Shown in pieces: positions 10,218 through 21,338 of a stretch of 64,000 nucleotides of DNA. Under the pieces are notes generated by a model. That model searched no databases. It was not told where the DNA came from and was given only the letters and a program-made list of their open reading frames with translations. Every line of letters begins with the position of its first letter. The stretch's first letter is position 1. The DNA lies in assembly GCF_001704415.2 (NCBI RefSeq), contig NC_030819.1:36760575-36824574 (forward strand), in the 5' to 3' direction. The DNA is from Capra hircus (lineage: Eukaryota; Chordata; Mammalia; Artiodactyla; Bovidae). Position numbers and translations under genes: made by a program.

Positions 10218-10540
10218 TTCCTTTCTAGCTCAGCTTAAAAAGAATCCACCTGCAATGCAGGAGACCCCGGTTCGATTCCTGAGTCGGGAAGATCCCCTGG
10301 AGAAGGGATATGCTATCCACTCCAGTATTCTTGGGCTTCTCTGGTGGCTCAGCTGGTAAAGACTCCACCTGCAATGCAGGAGACCTGGTTACGATCCCTG
10401 GATTGGGAACATCCCCTGGAGAAGGGAAAGGCTACCCACTCCAGTATTCTGGCCTAGAGAATTCCATGAACAGAGGAGCCTAGCGAGCTACAGCCCACGG
10501 GGTCACAAAGAGTTGGACACAACTGAGCAAATTTCACTCT
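10218..10540 (+). mobile_element. Head-to-tail Bov-tA dimer
   Basis: The first tRNA-like head plus a partial Bov-A unit (10218-10332) is directly followed by a second full Bov-tA beginning at 10333. Each head has its own internal Pol III B-box-like site, for example GGTTCGATTCC at 10269-10279. This fused arrangement recurs in bovid genomes and is likely a composite subfamily, not two chance insertions. Confidence 0.85.
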
Positions 10541-10607
10541 CTTTACTCCCACCTAGGTATAGACCTCTAAAGCAAACATGGCCTTATAAAGGTGATTAGG
10601 CCACCAC

Positions 10608-11050
10608 TTTTTCCTGTGGTCATGTATGGATGTAAGGGATGGACTGTGAAGAAGGCTGAGCGCTGAAGAATTGATACTTTTGAACTGTGGTGTTGGAGAA
10701 GACTCTTGAGAGTCCCTTGGACTGCAAGGAGATCCAACCAGTCCATTCTGAAGGAGATCAGCCCTGGGATTTCTTAGGAAGGAATGATGCTAAAGCTGAA
10801 ACTCCAGTACTTTGGCCACCTCATGCGAAGAGTTGACTCATTGGAAAAGACTCTGATGCTGGGAGGGATTAGGGGCAGGAGGAGAAGGGGACAACAGAGG
10901 ATGAGATGGCTGGATGGCATCACAGACTCGATGGACGTGAATCTGAGTGAATTCCGTGAGTTGGTGATGGACAGGGAGGCCTGGCGTGCTGCGATTCATG
11001 GGGTCGCAAAGAGTCGGACACAGACTGAGCGACTGAACTGAACTGAACTG
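10608..11050 (+). mobile_element. BovB 3' end, 5' truncated
   Basis: It covers the last part of the RT/C-terminal coding region and the 3' terminus, ending in AACTGAACTGAACTGA. The Cys/Trp-rich C-terminal coding stretch is readable near 10700-10760 but closes at stops. Low divergence suggests a relatively recent copy. Confidence 0.93.
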
Positions 11051-12019
11051 AGATGAACAATTTCTTTAGATGTCTTGGTTTGTAAAGATTTCTTTTGGAT
11101 TACAGGTGAACAATGCTAACACTCATGTATCACTACTTTGACATAAAGGAAATTAAAGTGCCATCCTAATGAGGTGAACCTAAGAAATATGCTTCCAGGA
11201 AACAAACCAAATGAGGGTCTTTTAAAAGCACCTAAAAGTCCCAAATGTCAGAAAATGACAAAATTTATTATTGTTTTACTCTCAGAACAGAAAGAGAACA
11301 GGGACTAAGGAAAGCAAGAGTTAATTTTAAATGGTTAATTTTAATTTAGTGCATGGAACAGAATTCTTAACAATATAACTAGAAGAATTCCTTTTCTATG
11401 GCTTATATTGATATTTTGAACAGTTTTTTTTACCCACATTCTCAACAATACAAACAGAAAACCAACGAGCATCTCTTCTACTGTTTTGGGTTTTTTCATT
11501 GTTTACACTTCTCCACATTGCACTGTTACTCAAATTATCTCATCCAGAGTTTCAGGGTGAACTAGTTTGTGGATGCTCAGGCAGGAGCAAGGGAGTTTGG
11601 AAGTAGCATACTGTGGAAACACAGGAAGAATTCATCAACAGTGGGTAGCAGGACCCTGCCTTGGGGCTGAATTCCAACTTTGGTGTGAGGGAGATCTAAA
11701 GAGATGAAAAAAATCAATATAGGGTCTCAGTTTTAAGAAGCTATGATTTTTACTACTAAATAAGAAATAAAGCTCAATATCATAAAACAAGAACTCAGTG
11801 ATGGAATCTGGCATACAAGGCTGAAAACTACATATGTAGGAGGGCTCACTTTTTCCCTAATGTCCTTAGACAGTATCTCTGGTGACAGAGAGATATGCTG
11901 TCATATCTTTATGCTTCTTATAGTTAATAATTAAGATCAATAAGAATCTACCAGTCCTTAGATACTGTATCTTATCTTTTAACACAGATTATTTAATTCT
12001 TTTAAAAATCTGCCTGAAC
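11051..12019. other. Unassigned DNA
   Basis: Nothing gene-like or repeat-like that I can support lies here. It is AT-rich with short frames only. Confidence 0.45.
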
Positions 12020-12112
12020 TGATACACAAAAATTTTTAAAAAAATCAAAACCAATACAATATTGTAAAGTAATTAACCTCCAATTAAAATAAATAAATTT
12101 ATATTAAAAAAC
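12020..12112 (+). mobile_element. L1 3' terminus
   Basis: It has the ruminant L1 terminal sequence (CCAATACAATATTGTAAAG, then CTCCAATTAAAATAAATAAA) and an A/T-rich tail. Only about 90 bp are present, so it is an extreme 5' truncation. Confidence 0.7.
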
Positions 12113-12608
12113 CACAATCCAACTGTTGTATTTATTTTGCATTTATGACATTCTATATCAAGCTGGTTTCTAAAGAAATTAAATCCAGCATTCTGATAAA
12201 CTCTAAGCCTTTTGAAATTTATTACAAATACAGATTATATGTCAAGATTAAGTATGTCATTACATTCTTTTTGAGTATTTGCAAATCATGAAACTCATCA
12301 TCAATTGAGAGAAAATGGAGACTGGCAAATAGGCATAAACTGATCCAAGGAGGTTATACTATTCTTTTCAAAATTCAGAACCATTTTATGTGTTATATGC
12401 CTTCATTGTCCATTTTTAATCATTATGTTTTATTTAGTTTGTAATAAAGTTTCCAAGAAAAAGATGCTTTTGAGATCACAGCTCTCTCAATGGATCTGCA
12501 TTGTCATCTTCCCATTTTCTTTATACTAGCACCATTTTGTCCCTTCCTCCAGCTACACTGAGAACTTTGTAATATCCTTTAGTTTCGCGCTACCCTCACT
12601 CAATTACA
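12113..12608. other. Unassigned DNA
   Basis: AT-rich, with no feature recognised. Confidence 0.45.
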
Positions 12609-12810
12609 GGGCTTCCCTGTAGCTCAGATGATAAAGAATCTGCTTGCAATGCAGGAGACCCAAGTTAGATCCCTGGGTCAGGAAGATCCTCTGGAGAAAG
12701 GAATGGAAATCCACTCCAGTATTCTTGCCTGGAGAATTCCATGGACAGAGGAGTGTGGTGGGCTACAGTCCATGGGGTCGCAAAGAGTCAGACACGACTG
12801 AGCAATGAAC
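12609..12810 (+). mobile_element. Bov-tA SINE
   Basis: Complete head (GGGCTTCCCTGTAGCTCAG) and Bov-A unit ending at CACGACTGAGCAATGAAC. Full length and mildly diverged. Confidence 0.93.
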
Positions 12811-13585
12811 ACTACTACTGCTCACTTAATTATGGGGAAAACTACACATGGCCATGCACCTGGGCACAGATGTGCACTGTCGCTAACAACTGCAGGTGTC
12901 TTCTCCTTGACCACAGAGATCTTTGCTTTGAGATTAACTCTATTTACACATTCATCCCCAATGAATGAGCTAGAACCATATGTCCCTATTTTTTGTTTTA
13001 CAAAATAAATATAGAATGTATATTTTAATTTTGATTAGATATGTATATACTGATCTGTTGAAACAAATCTTATCAAACTTGAAAATTTCTGTAGAAAAAT
13101 ATCTTTATGAATTATAAGCAATAATCTAATCATTCTGTAAATGAAACTGTCTATACACCTTTTTCTAATTTATCACACAAAATTGCATTTTTAGAATCAC
13201 TATTTTGAAACTGATATTAATTTAACACAATCCAAAAAGCCCCCTTATGTGCTTGGAATATGATTATACTATAGATACAATTGATAGACTATATTTATAT
13301 GGTTTTCCTGCACTTGTGATGATTTAACTGGTATATGTGTTACATAATAACCTGAGTTTCATTTTGATATTTATTGCTGAAGAAAGCTCTTATTGCTTTC
13401 CATATTATTACTTGTACTAAGAGTTAAACATGACTATGAGTCCAATCACTATTGCTGAATTGACTTTTTCAAACTATTTATTCCACGTATAAGTGATACA
13501 TAATCATCTCCCCAATGAGATATTTTGCCATTCATGTCATGTGAAATAACTAGAAATCCCCATCTTATGGATCAGAAAACAGTTG
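12811..13585. other. Unassigned AT-rich DNA
   Basis: No gene or clear repeat was recognised. A MIR-like stretch may abut the SINE at 13586, but it is too weak to call. Confidence 0.45.
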
Positions 13586-13786
13586 GTGTTGTTTAGCCAC
13601 TCAGATATTCAACTCTTTTGCACCTCAAGCAGCCCACCAGGCTCCTCTGTCCATGGGATTTCCCAGTGAAAAATACTGGAGTGGGTTGCCATTTCCTTCT
13701 CCAGGGAATCTTCCTAACCCAAGGATCAAACCTGTGTCTCCTGCATTGCAGCCAGATTCTTCACCACTGAGCCACCAGAGAAGCCC
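13586..13786 (-). mobile_element. Bov-tA SINE
   Basis: Minus-strand copy. The Bov-A unit lies left of the tRNA-like head, which ends GAGCCACCAGAGAAGCCC. It is diverged, with several indels in the first 50 bases. Confidence 0.9.
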
Positions 13787-14099
13787 TCAGCAAGCAGGGA
13801 TTTAAGTTAGTAATGTTGATGCCAAAATGAGCTCTCTTTATTCTGAGAACTGGGAACCTAACTACACATGGGAAGTTCTTTCAACCTATAAGTTAATCAG
13901 GAAAGTCTGTAAGTTCCATGTGACTAGAGACTTCATCTATTTTCTTCACCTGTTCCAGGTGAGAGGCATGCTGTCTCACCAGGAACAGTTATTGACACAG
14001 AATGAGCTGTTGATAAATATCTATTCAACAGATAGTAAACCAGAATGCTAAATTAAAATGTTATTTTTGAGTTTTTATTTTTTATGAGAATAATGAAAG
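13787..14099. other. Unassigned DNA
   Basis: A 74-residue frame is open here but has no recognisable features. No repeat was recognised. Confidence 0.4.
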
Positions 14100-14404
14100 G
14101 TTGGCCAACAGATTCCAAAGAATAGCAAGGAGAGATAAGAAGGTCTTCCTCAGTGATCAGTGCAAAGAAATAGACAAAAACAATAGAATGGGAGAGACTA
14201 GAGATCTCTTCAAGAAAATTGGAGATACCAAGGGAACACTTCATGCAAAGATGGGCACAACAAAGGACAGAAATGGTATGGACCTAACAGAAGCAGAAGA
14301 TATTAAAAGGAGGTGACAAGAATACACAAAAGAGCTGTACTAACAAGATCTTCATGACCCAGATAACCACAATAGTGTGATCACTCATCTAGAGCCAGAC
14401 ATCC
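14100..14404 (+). pseudogene. Internal BovB fragment lacking both ends
   Basis: It corresponds to coding sequence between the endonuclease and RT domains of BovB and reads FQRIARRDKK at its start. An in-frame stop occurs where the consensus has a Trp codon (near 14314). Both the 5' part and the 3' terminus are missing. Because target-primed insertion keeps the 3' end, a later deletion or rearrangement is likely. Confidence 0.88.
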
Positions 14405-14789
14405 AAATACTATACCAAATTCAGTTTTGTAATTCCTTCCTAATAAATTAGAAGGTTGGTCATTAGACCACTGCAGGGTTATGGGTTATGTGAAATCTGA
14501 TGAGGTTTCACATCACCCACCAGTCATGTATGAAATGGTGAAAGCAAATTCCCAAAACTGAATGCCACACCATAGTTAGAAAGCCATATTTAGTGCTACG
14601 CCACCCTCAGATTAGATATTTTGCTCTATTAACAGTTTCAAATCATAGAAGACAGTAGAATGCTCTAGCTGAAACAGAATTATAAACAACAAAGTAGGGA
14701 AAAAATGTAGCATAGTTTTGGCACAACAGAAACTTCAGCAACTGGGAAGCCAAGCTGGCACCCAGAACATGCTGGCTATACGATTCCTG

Positions 14790-14945
14790 GAAATGTCTTA
14801 ATCTCTCTGTGTTTCAGTTTCCTTAACAATAAAATAGAGTAAATAAAAGTATGTCACTTACTGGGTTTTATGAGAATAATTGGATTAGAATTGTGCCTGG
14901 AATATACTAAGTACACAATGAATGTCAGCTATTATAATTATTCAG
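14790..14945 (+). mobile_element. MIR SINE
   Basis: Core TGTGTTTCAGTTTCCTTAAC, then GTGCCTGGAATATACTAAG, then ATGTCAGCTATTATAATTATT match the order and spacing of the MIR core and 3' end. An ancient mammalian tRNA-derived SINE. Confidence 0.8.
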
Positions 14946-15542
14946 TTAGCTAATAAACCAAGTTTGTATTTAATAATTAACCTCAACACTAGGGCCTGAG
15001 ATGGATGTATTATAAAATGAGACACACTTAGAGGTTAATTTAGAAGAACCAGAAATACAAGAGGTTAGAAAGCATTTTATGTGAATTGCAAAAATAGGAG
15101 AAAGAGCATGGACTTGGTTTTTTGTTTTCTTTTTCAGTAAAGGCCTTAGGAAGATTGCAAAGTGGAATTTCAGAGAGTAGTATTTTTGACAAGTAGAAAT
15201 TGCCAGTATAAAACAAAGGCAGATCTAGAAACCAGCATTGTGAACATAGTTGGGCTCATGTGCATCTTTCCAGCCAAGCTAATATCTAATAAAAGCCATC
15301 ACAGGTTATAACTTTTTCTATGACTCAGAGGAGGTGTGGGTCTTAGATAAAATGGATCAAGCTTTTTCATTTTTATTTGGATCCTATTTTTTCTATAAAC
15401 AAATAACATGAGTAATCAGGCATCCGTTCAGCTGCTTATATTTAGCATTTGTGTGATAAACAGGGAATGGAACAAAATTAAAAGCCAAAAAACGTGAAAG
15501 CAATTGGCTTTTAAAAGTAAATCCAAAGTATGCTGCCTACGT
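14946..15542. other. Unassigned DNA
   Basis: No gene or repeat was recognised. Confidence 0.45.
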
Positions 15543-15690
15543 GTGTGCTCGGTCATGTCCAACACTTCGCTCTGGACGCTCTCACGAACTGTGGAGTTTT
15601 CCAAGTAAGAATATTGGAATGGGTTGCCACTTCCTACTCCAGGGTGTCTTCTGACCCAGGGAGTTGAACCCACATCTTACTTCTCCAGCG
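15543..15690 (-). mobile_element. Bov-tA SINE, partial
   Basis: This Bov-A unit and part of the tRNA head (GAGTTGAACCCACATC) are strongly diverged. It adjoins another minus-strand Bov-tA on the right, giving a tandem pair. Confidence 0.8.
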
Positions 15691-15911
15691 CTGTTGTGCT
15701 AAGTCGCTTCAATACTGTCCCAACTCTTTGCAACCTTATGGACTGTGGCCCGACACACTCTTCTGTCCATGGGATTCTCCAGGTAACAATGCTGGAGTAG
15801 GTTGCCATGCCCTCCTCAGGGGATCTTCCCGACCCAGGGATTGCACCCGTGTCTCTTTTGTCTCCTGCCCTGGCAGGTGGGTTCTTTACCACTAGCACTG
15901 CCTGGGAAGCC
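15691..15911 (-). mobile_element. Bov-tA SINE
   Basis: Minus-strand full-length copy. The tRNA head ends GCACTGCCTGGGAAGCC at the right. It carries the TCTCTTTTGTCTCCTG insertion typical of one Bov-tA subtype, also seen at 6341-6569 and 38531-38758. Confidence 0.9.
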
Positions 15912-16252
15912 TCACGGTACAGTATTAAAGCTAGCAATAGGAAATGTGATCATCTATACATCCCAAGGTACAACCAGCATCTGGCAAGAAACAGTCAGTT
16001 TATGTGGGATTTCATTTTTCTGTAAGTGCTAGAAGAATATCCATTTTAATAAAGCATTGTTGTGGAGGATTTTCTGAAGAGGAGATGTGAGATATTTCTT
16101 CCTAAATCCTCTTAGGATGATGAACTTCTTTTCATATAGCCAGGTGCTTCACAGAAAGGAATACTCTTTCGTGATTATTTAATAGTCCAAGAGAAGCTTT
16201 TTATCTAGAATTGCAATAAACATCTGATTCCTCAAGTTTAAGGGAAACAATA
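15912..16252. other. Unassigned DNA
   Basis: No feature was recognised. Confidence 0.45.
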
Positions 16253-16404
16253 TATTCAACATGCATTTATTGAGCCTCTCTTCCAAGCTTGACACTTACC
16301 AGGTGCTGTAGGAATACAAAGTTAAAGATGAATTTTGTGCTTTCAGAGACTTTCAATCTAGTTGGTGGGGCAAATTATACACAGATAAAAAGGCAAATAA
16401 TCAA

Positions 16405-16945
16405 TTTTTATTTCCTCAGGGTATATGCCTAGGAGTGGGATTGCTGGGTCATATGGTGGTTTTATTCCTAGTTTTTTAAGGAATCTCCATACCATCTTCC
16501 ACAGTGGCTGGAGGGGTGGGATAAGGAGGGAGATAGGAGGGAGGTACCAGAGGGAGGGGATATAGGTATACCTATGGCTGATTCATGTTAAGGTTTGATA
16601 GAAAACAACAAAACAGTGTGAATCAATTCTGCTGCTGCTAAGTCACTTCAGTCGTGTCCAACTCTGTGCGACCCCATAGACGGGAACCCACCAGGCTCTG
16701 CTGTCCCTGGGATTCTCCAGGCTAGAACACTGGAGTGGGTTGCCATTTCCTTCTCCAATGCATCAAAGTGAAAAGTAAAAGTGAAGTCACTCAGTCGTGT
16801 CTGACTGTTCGCAACCTCATGGACTGAAGCCTACCAGGTTCCTCTGTCCATGGGATTTTCCAGGCAAGAATACTGGAGTGGGTTGCCATTGCCTTCTCCA
16901 AAATCAATTCTACTTCAATTAAAAATAAATAATTTTTTTTAAAAG
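16405..16945 (+). mobile_element. 5'-inverted L1 insertion (twin-priming structure)
   Basis: 16405-16508 is L1 ORF2 C-terminal sequence on the minus strand. From 16509 the L1 3' UTR and terminus read on the plus strand, ending in an A/T-rich tail near 16945. A Bov-A2 SINE splits the 3' part. An inverted 5' segment joined to a normally oriented 3' segment is the product expected of twin priming. I could not confirm its target duplications. Confidence 0.75.
16631..16901 (-). mobile_element. Bov-A2 SINE with 10-bp target duplication
   Basis: Full-length minus-strand dimer. AATCAATTCT flanks it at 16621-16630 and 16902-16911. The host is the 3' UTR of the 5'-inverted L1, so this SINE is younger than that L1. 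Confidence 0.95.
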
Positions 16946-17548
16946 GGCAGTGAAAGTTATATAAAAAATACAAGGTAAGACAATATAAATACTAAGTTTT
17001 ACATGTTAAATGTTATAGACATGTGATTACTAAGGCCAAATATGGAGCAAGAAAGAAAGAAATTAATTGTGGAGAGTGGGAAAATGATGGGAGTTGGACA
17101 GAATTAATAGAGAGGAAGAAAAGGGCATTCCATGGGGGTGGGAAAGAGCTTGAGCAAAATGCATTTGAATGAATCTGTAGAGCTCAAATTGCTGATGTGG
17201 GGAATACTCAGAGGGGACCAAGAGAAAGAAGAAAGAAAATGCTGCTTGGAGACAGAATGTGGAAGTCTTTGGACACCCAGATAAGGAGCTGATGTTTGAG
17301 GGAGTTCCACTGCAGGGCTTTCAGCAGGAGAGGAAAAGATGAAATGGGTCTGGCAAGATGAGCAGGATAATCTGAATGGAGGGAGGCAAGCTGGAGAATT
17401 TTACAGAAAGTCAGGCTTGGTATGCTGAAAGTCTAAAGTAGGCTGGCAACTCTCAGCAGAGAGAGGGGAGTATGGACGTAGAAGATATTTTTAATGAAGA
17501 AAGGAGAGAGAACTTGGTGCTTATTAGGGAATAAATTGGTAGCCTTGT

Positions 17549-17621
17549 TTTAGGTTGGCCAAAATTTTCTTTCTTAAGATAATATGGAAAAACCTAAACG
17601 AACTTTTTGGCCAACCCAATA
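17549..17621. mobile_element. Mariner-derived palindromic MITE
   Basis: Two inverted arms, TTAGGTTGGCCAAAATTTTC at the left and ACGAACTTTTTGGCCAACCC at the right, are separated by a short centre containing TATGGAAAAACCTAA. The ends match the terminal repeats of the ruminant mariner family as I remember them. At about 73 bp it has no transposase. It lies just right of the ancient repeat. Confidence 0.8.
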
Positions 17622-19944
17622 AAAGTGATTAAAGTATTTTTCATTATTGATGAAACAGAAAGATGGAGAGAGACAGAGAGAGAGAAATAGGTTTGACTTA
17701 TTTTCAGATAGAGTTCCAAAAGCAGAAGCTATTAACTGTGGGCAAGAATTTTGTATTTTAATTCTCAGAAAAAAAAAACTAGTAAGGTTAAATTATGCTT
17801 TTTCATCTTCTAAATAGTAACACACTGATAGGAGCTTTTTGACATTGTTAAGTTTACCATAAGTCTCTCAGATTAGCATACTGTGGAGATCTAATAACCT
17901 TCTTCTGGTGAAACAGTTAATTGAAGAGGAGTAGTTAATTACTATAAAGTGGTCATCAAAATAGTCACCCATTACCAGTTCAAAGGAAAACCCACTGAGT
18001 TGAAATCACAGCAGCATTGACTTTATAGAATACCTCCTGAACCTTACTCACATTTCTAGGATTCTTCTGCATCACTCATGTAGGCAAATATCAATTTACC
18101 ATCAAATCATCTCAGTAAATAAGCCTATAATCATATCATGAACACAAAACAAAATAGAATGCTTGCAATAAAGTGGATTTCAGGGTGAGAAGAATGGGAA
18201 GCACTCTGCACCAACTAGAGGAAATCTTTAGGAAGGGACTGGTTTCATTTTCCTGGACCACCTTCCTTCATGGCCAGTACTTTATGAGCACAATAGAAAT
18301 ATCAAGCATCAAATGAAAAATATCTATGTATTCTCCATTTAAAAGCATTTAATTTAGCATGAGAATTATACATATGGCATTATCAAATGTATTATCTAAA
18401 TTATTTGAAAGGCATATTTCTGTAGGTTAAAGGTTACCTTGTGGCTATGATTACTAAAAGTTAACCCTAACCAATGCATCTCTCCAAAAACTAAGTGAAA
18501 TATTAAAAAAGGCGCTACTGACAGAGGAAGGTCCAATTTTGATTACTCTGTTAGAACCTGTTCACTGAAAACTATCCAAAGAGTTAAATGCTGGTAGAAG
18601 AAGGGTATACTCGCAAGAAAAACAAACAAAAAAACCAGTGAATGAATGAATGCTCTTGCTGTAAGTTCTCCCCAGTGTAGAATCTGTACAATTTTCGTTG
18701 TCAATGCATATTGCAAACTCATTTTCGAAGCAGTGTCCTTTCATTTCTGATACAAATCACTGCAAAGCAAAATGCAGTGCCCAGCTGGGAAAGCAGGTGT
18801 AAAATGGCCCAACTAATTATGGCCTTGTCAAGTAATGGCTACGAGGCAACCAGTGACTGCCCTCCTAGTGAATTTTGGGTGATTTCAACCAATTGGATAA
18901 GAAATCACACATAGGAAGAGAAAAACACACACACACACACACACATGAATCACAGAGAAAGACAAGACAAGACTGGATTGTTTTTTGATCTGAGGAGAGA
19001 AAGGACAGAGCTTCATAGTAAGCTTATGTTAAGCCAAACATACAGAGAAGAAGGTAGGTAGATTATTCAGGGCAACTTGCAGACCCCTCACTCTAGTTTG
19101 TTTGCCAGAATACTGAGTTAGACTTGATCAAAAAAGGAGTCCGCAGATGGGCAACACAGCTCTCCCAGTTACCATCCGCAATAGAAGATTCAGCAGGCTT
19201 TCTGACAATCTTTTTATGAAGCTATAACTATGAAAATTCCCTGAATCATGACCAAGAAATAAAGAATCCGTAGTACCCTGAAACATTCAACAGCAAACAA
19301 AGCTTGAATGTCTGGGACAGCAGCTGCATTTCAATTCTGATATCCTGGGCCTTTTCTTTAAAACCTTCACGAAATGCAAGCAGGCTCTAAATCCCAAAGG
19401 GAAAGGCAAGTTATTACCAGGATCTATAGGGCTGCTTACTCCCCCCACGATTCTTTGCCCAGAGGCCAGGAATACAGCATTTTATCAGAGCCCTGCTCAG
19501 TGGAGTGGAGGACACATATCCAGATGGCAGAGTCACCTGCTTCCAGGCAATGCATAGAAGCAATTATTGCTCTTTGGCTTCAGTCCAGAGCAAAAATAAA
19601 GAGTTTAATATATTAGGTCCAATCACTATATCCCAGTTGATCCAGGAAGTTTTAGATAAATCATATAATCTTTTTAAGAAAGGGTTTCATTTTGAACTAT
19701 GATAGTAAAAAATACCACCAATACTTTTAATAATAATCTTACTACCTTATTATTTTGAAATCTGGCAATTCTTAAAAAAAAAAAAACCCTCTAAATCAGT
19801 GTTCTCTAATCATAGTTTAGAATATGTCTTTGTGTCAGTAAAGACACCAAAAATGTAAACAAGAGACTGATCTATAAGACAAGTAACTGTTGTTAGCATG
19901 GGTATGTTCACATTTGGAAAATAGGTCATTTCACCTGAGCCAGG
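17622..19944. other. Unassigned unique DNA with one CA repeat
   Basis: About 2.3 kb without a supported gene. The CA run at 18924-18945 is listed separately. Short frames at 19374-19702 show no recognisable domain and no splice context I would trust. Confidence 0.45.
18924..18945. repeat. (CA)n microsatellite
   Basis: About 11 uninterrupted CA units. Confidence 0.97.
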
Positions 19945-20136
19945 ATTCATGCTCCTTCTCAGTCATGTCCAACTTTTTGTGATCCCATGGATTTCAACCT
20001 GCCAGGCTCCTCTCTCCATGGGATTTTCCAGGCAAAAATACTGTAATAGGTTGCCATTTCTTCCTCCAGGGGATCTTCCTGGCCAGGGATTGAACCCACG
20101 TCTCCTACATTGGCAGGCAGATTACCACTGAGCCAA
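19945..20136 (-). mobile_element. Bov-tA SINE with 8-bp target duplication
   Basis: Minus-strand copy. GAGCCAGG lies at 19937-19944 and again at 20137-20144. The tRNA head is at the right with TTGAACCCACG as reverse B box. Confidence 0.9.
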
Positions 20137-20144
20137 GAGCCAGG

Positions 20145-20711
20145 GTTACATGAGAATAATTCAACATTTCTGTAGCTATAATCCCTGTCTTACTAAGTTA
20201 ATTAATGACAAGTGAATGAGAGTTTTTCTTAACAGAAAATTATTATTTCTATTAGACTTACAACCATCAATTGCTTATTGCTTCCCACATAAAGTATAAT
20301 TCCTTAACATAATTAATGTCATTTTTTAATAAAGAGGCAAAATGGCCTTCTTCTTACTTTGTTTCAAGTCATTTAAGAATGTATATAAAAATTAAGAAAA
20401 ACAGATGAAGAAATTGGGAGGGGTGATAGTGGATATTTCTAGGTTCTGATTCAGAACAAATAATTTACTAGTAATTCTGTGTTTTCCCTCCATCCAATGG
20501 CATGCCCCCATCCCAATAAAAATCTATTAAAATATTATATTTGAACCTATCAAGCCTGGGAAGTCTCTGGATATTTTGTTCCTGAGAGTTATATGACAAC
20601 CAGCATATACAATAGCCAACTGCACTCTAGTATTCTCATGGAAATGAAAGACTCTCCAGGTTTAAGTCACCATCATATATAATAGAAGGATGCTAAACCC
20701 TGCATTACCAC
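20145..20711. other. Unassigned DNA
   Basis: AT-rich, with no feature recognised. Confidence 0.45.
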
Positions 20712-20769
20712 TAAAGTCTTAATAAATAAAATGTCTTTATTTCTTCAGATTAATCCAATAGTGTTTGGA
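20712..20769. repeat. 58-bp direct repeat, left copy
   Basis: It starts TAAAGTCTTAATAAAT and ends AATCCAATAGTGTTTGGA. It matches 21281-21338 at 52 of 58 positions by my alignment, with no gaps. The two copies flank a block holding two SINEs. Confidence 0.95.
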
Positions 20770-20770
20770 T

Positions 20771-20990
20771 GGACTTCTCAGGTGGCACTAGGGGCAAAGA
20801 ATCTGTCTGCCAATTAGGAGTTGTGTGGTTCGATCCCTGGCTCAGGAAGATCCCCTGGAGTAGGAAATGGCAACCCACTCCAGTATTCTTGCCTGGGAAA
20901 CCCTAGGAGAGTGTTTCCCAGGGCAGAGGAGCCTGGCAGGCGAAAGTCCAAGGGGTCGCAAAGAGTTAGACGCGGCTAAGTGATTGAGCA
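20771..20990 (+). mobile_element. Bov-tA SINE with a hairpin insertion
   Basis: Plus-strand copy. The Bov-A part carries extra bases that form a perfect 10-bp inverted repeat, CCTGGGAAAC at 20892-20901 and GTTTCCCAGG at 20913-20922, absent from the other copies in this window. Confidence 0.9.
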
Positions 20991-21007
20991 TTGGAAACTC
21001 TGTATTA

Positions 21008-21277
21008 CTGCTGCTGCTGCTACTAAGTCGCTTCAGTCGTGTCTGAGTCTGTGTGACCCCATAGACGGTAGCCCACCAGGCTCTCCTGTCCCTGGGATTC
21101 TCAAGGCAAGAACACTGGAGTGGGTTGCCATTGCCTTCTCCAATGCATGAAAGCGAAAAGGGAAAATGAAGTCGCTCAGTCGTGTCCGACTCTTTGTGAC
21201 CCCATGGACTGCAGCCTTCCAGGCTTCTCCATCCATGGGATTTTCCAGGCAAGAGTACTGGAGTGGGGTGCCATTGC
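21008..21277 (-). mobile_element. Bov-A2 SINE
   Basis: Minus-strand full-length dimer with a (CTG)n-like tail at the left. It follows the Bov-tA at 20771-20990, both inside the 58-bp direct repeats. Confidence 0.94.
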
Positions 21278-21280
21278 TAG

Positions 21281-21338
21281 TAAAGTCTTAATAAATGAAA
21301 TGCGTTTATATTTTCATATTAATCCAATAGTGTTTGGA
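21281..21338. repeat. 58-bp direct repeat, right copy
   Basis: Partner of 20712-20769. Far longer than a SINE target duplication, which is usually 7-20 bp. Confidence 0.95.

Larger units (their letters stand above)
16253..17460 (+). repeat. Ancient dispersed mammalian repeat, split by a younger L1
   Basis: 16253-16400 (TTTATTGAGC...CAGGTGCTGTAGGAATACAAAG...) and about 16946-17460 (GAAAAGGGCATTCCATG..., GGCTTTCAGCAGGAGAGG...) follow the order of a very common ancient interspersed repeat. They are separated by a 5'-inverted L1. I am not sure of the family name, so none is given. A second copy of the first part may lie near 21450-21560 and another at 60235-60510. Confidence 0.5.

Noticed and set aside
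10218..10340. tRNA gene suggested by A- and B-box-like sequences in SINE heads
   Set aside because: The heads are tRNA-derived SINE parts without a cloverleaf I can close, fused to Bov-A sequence.
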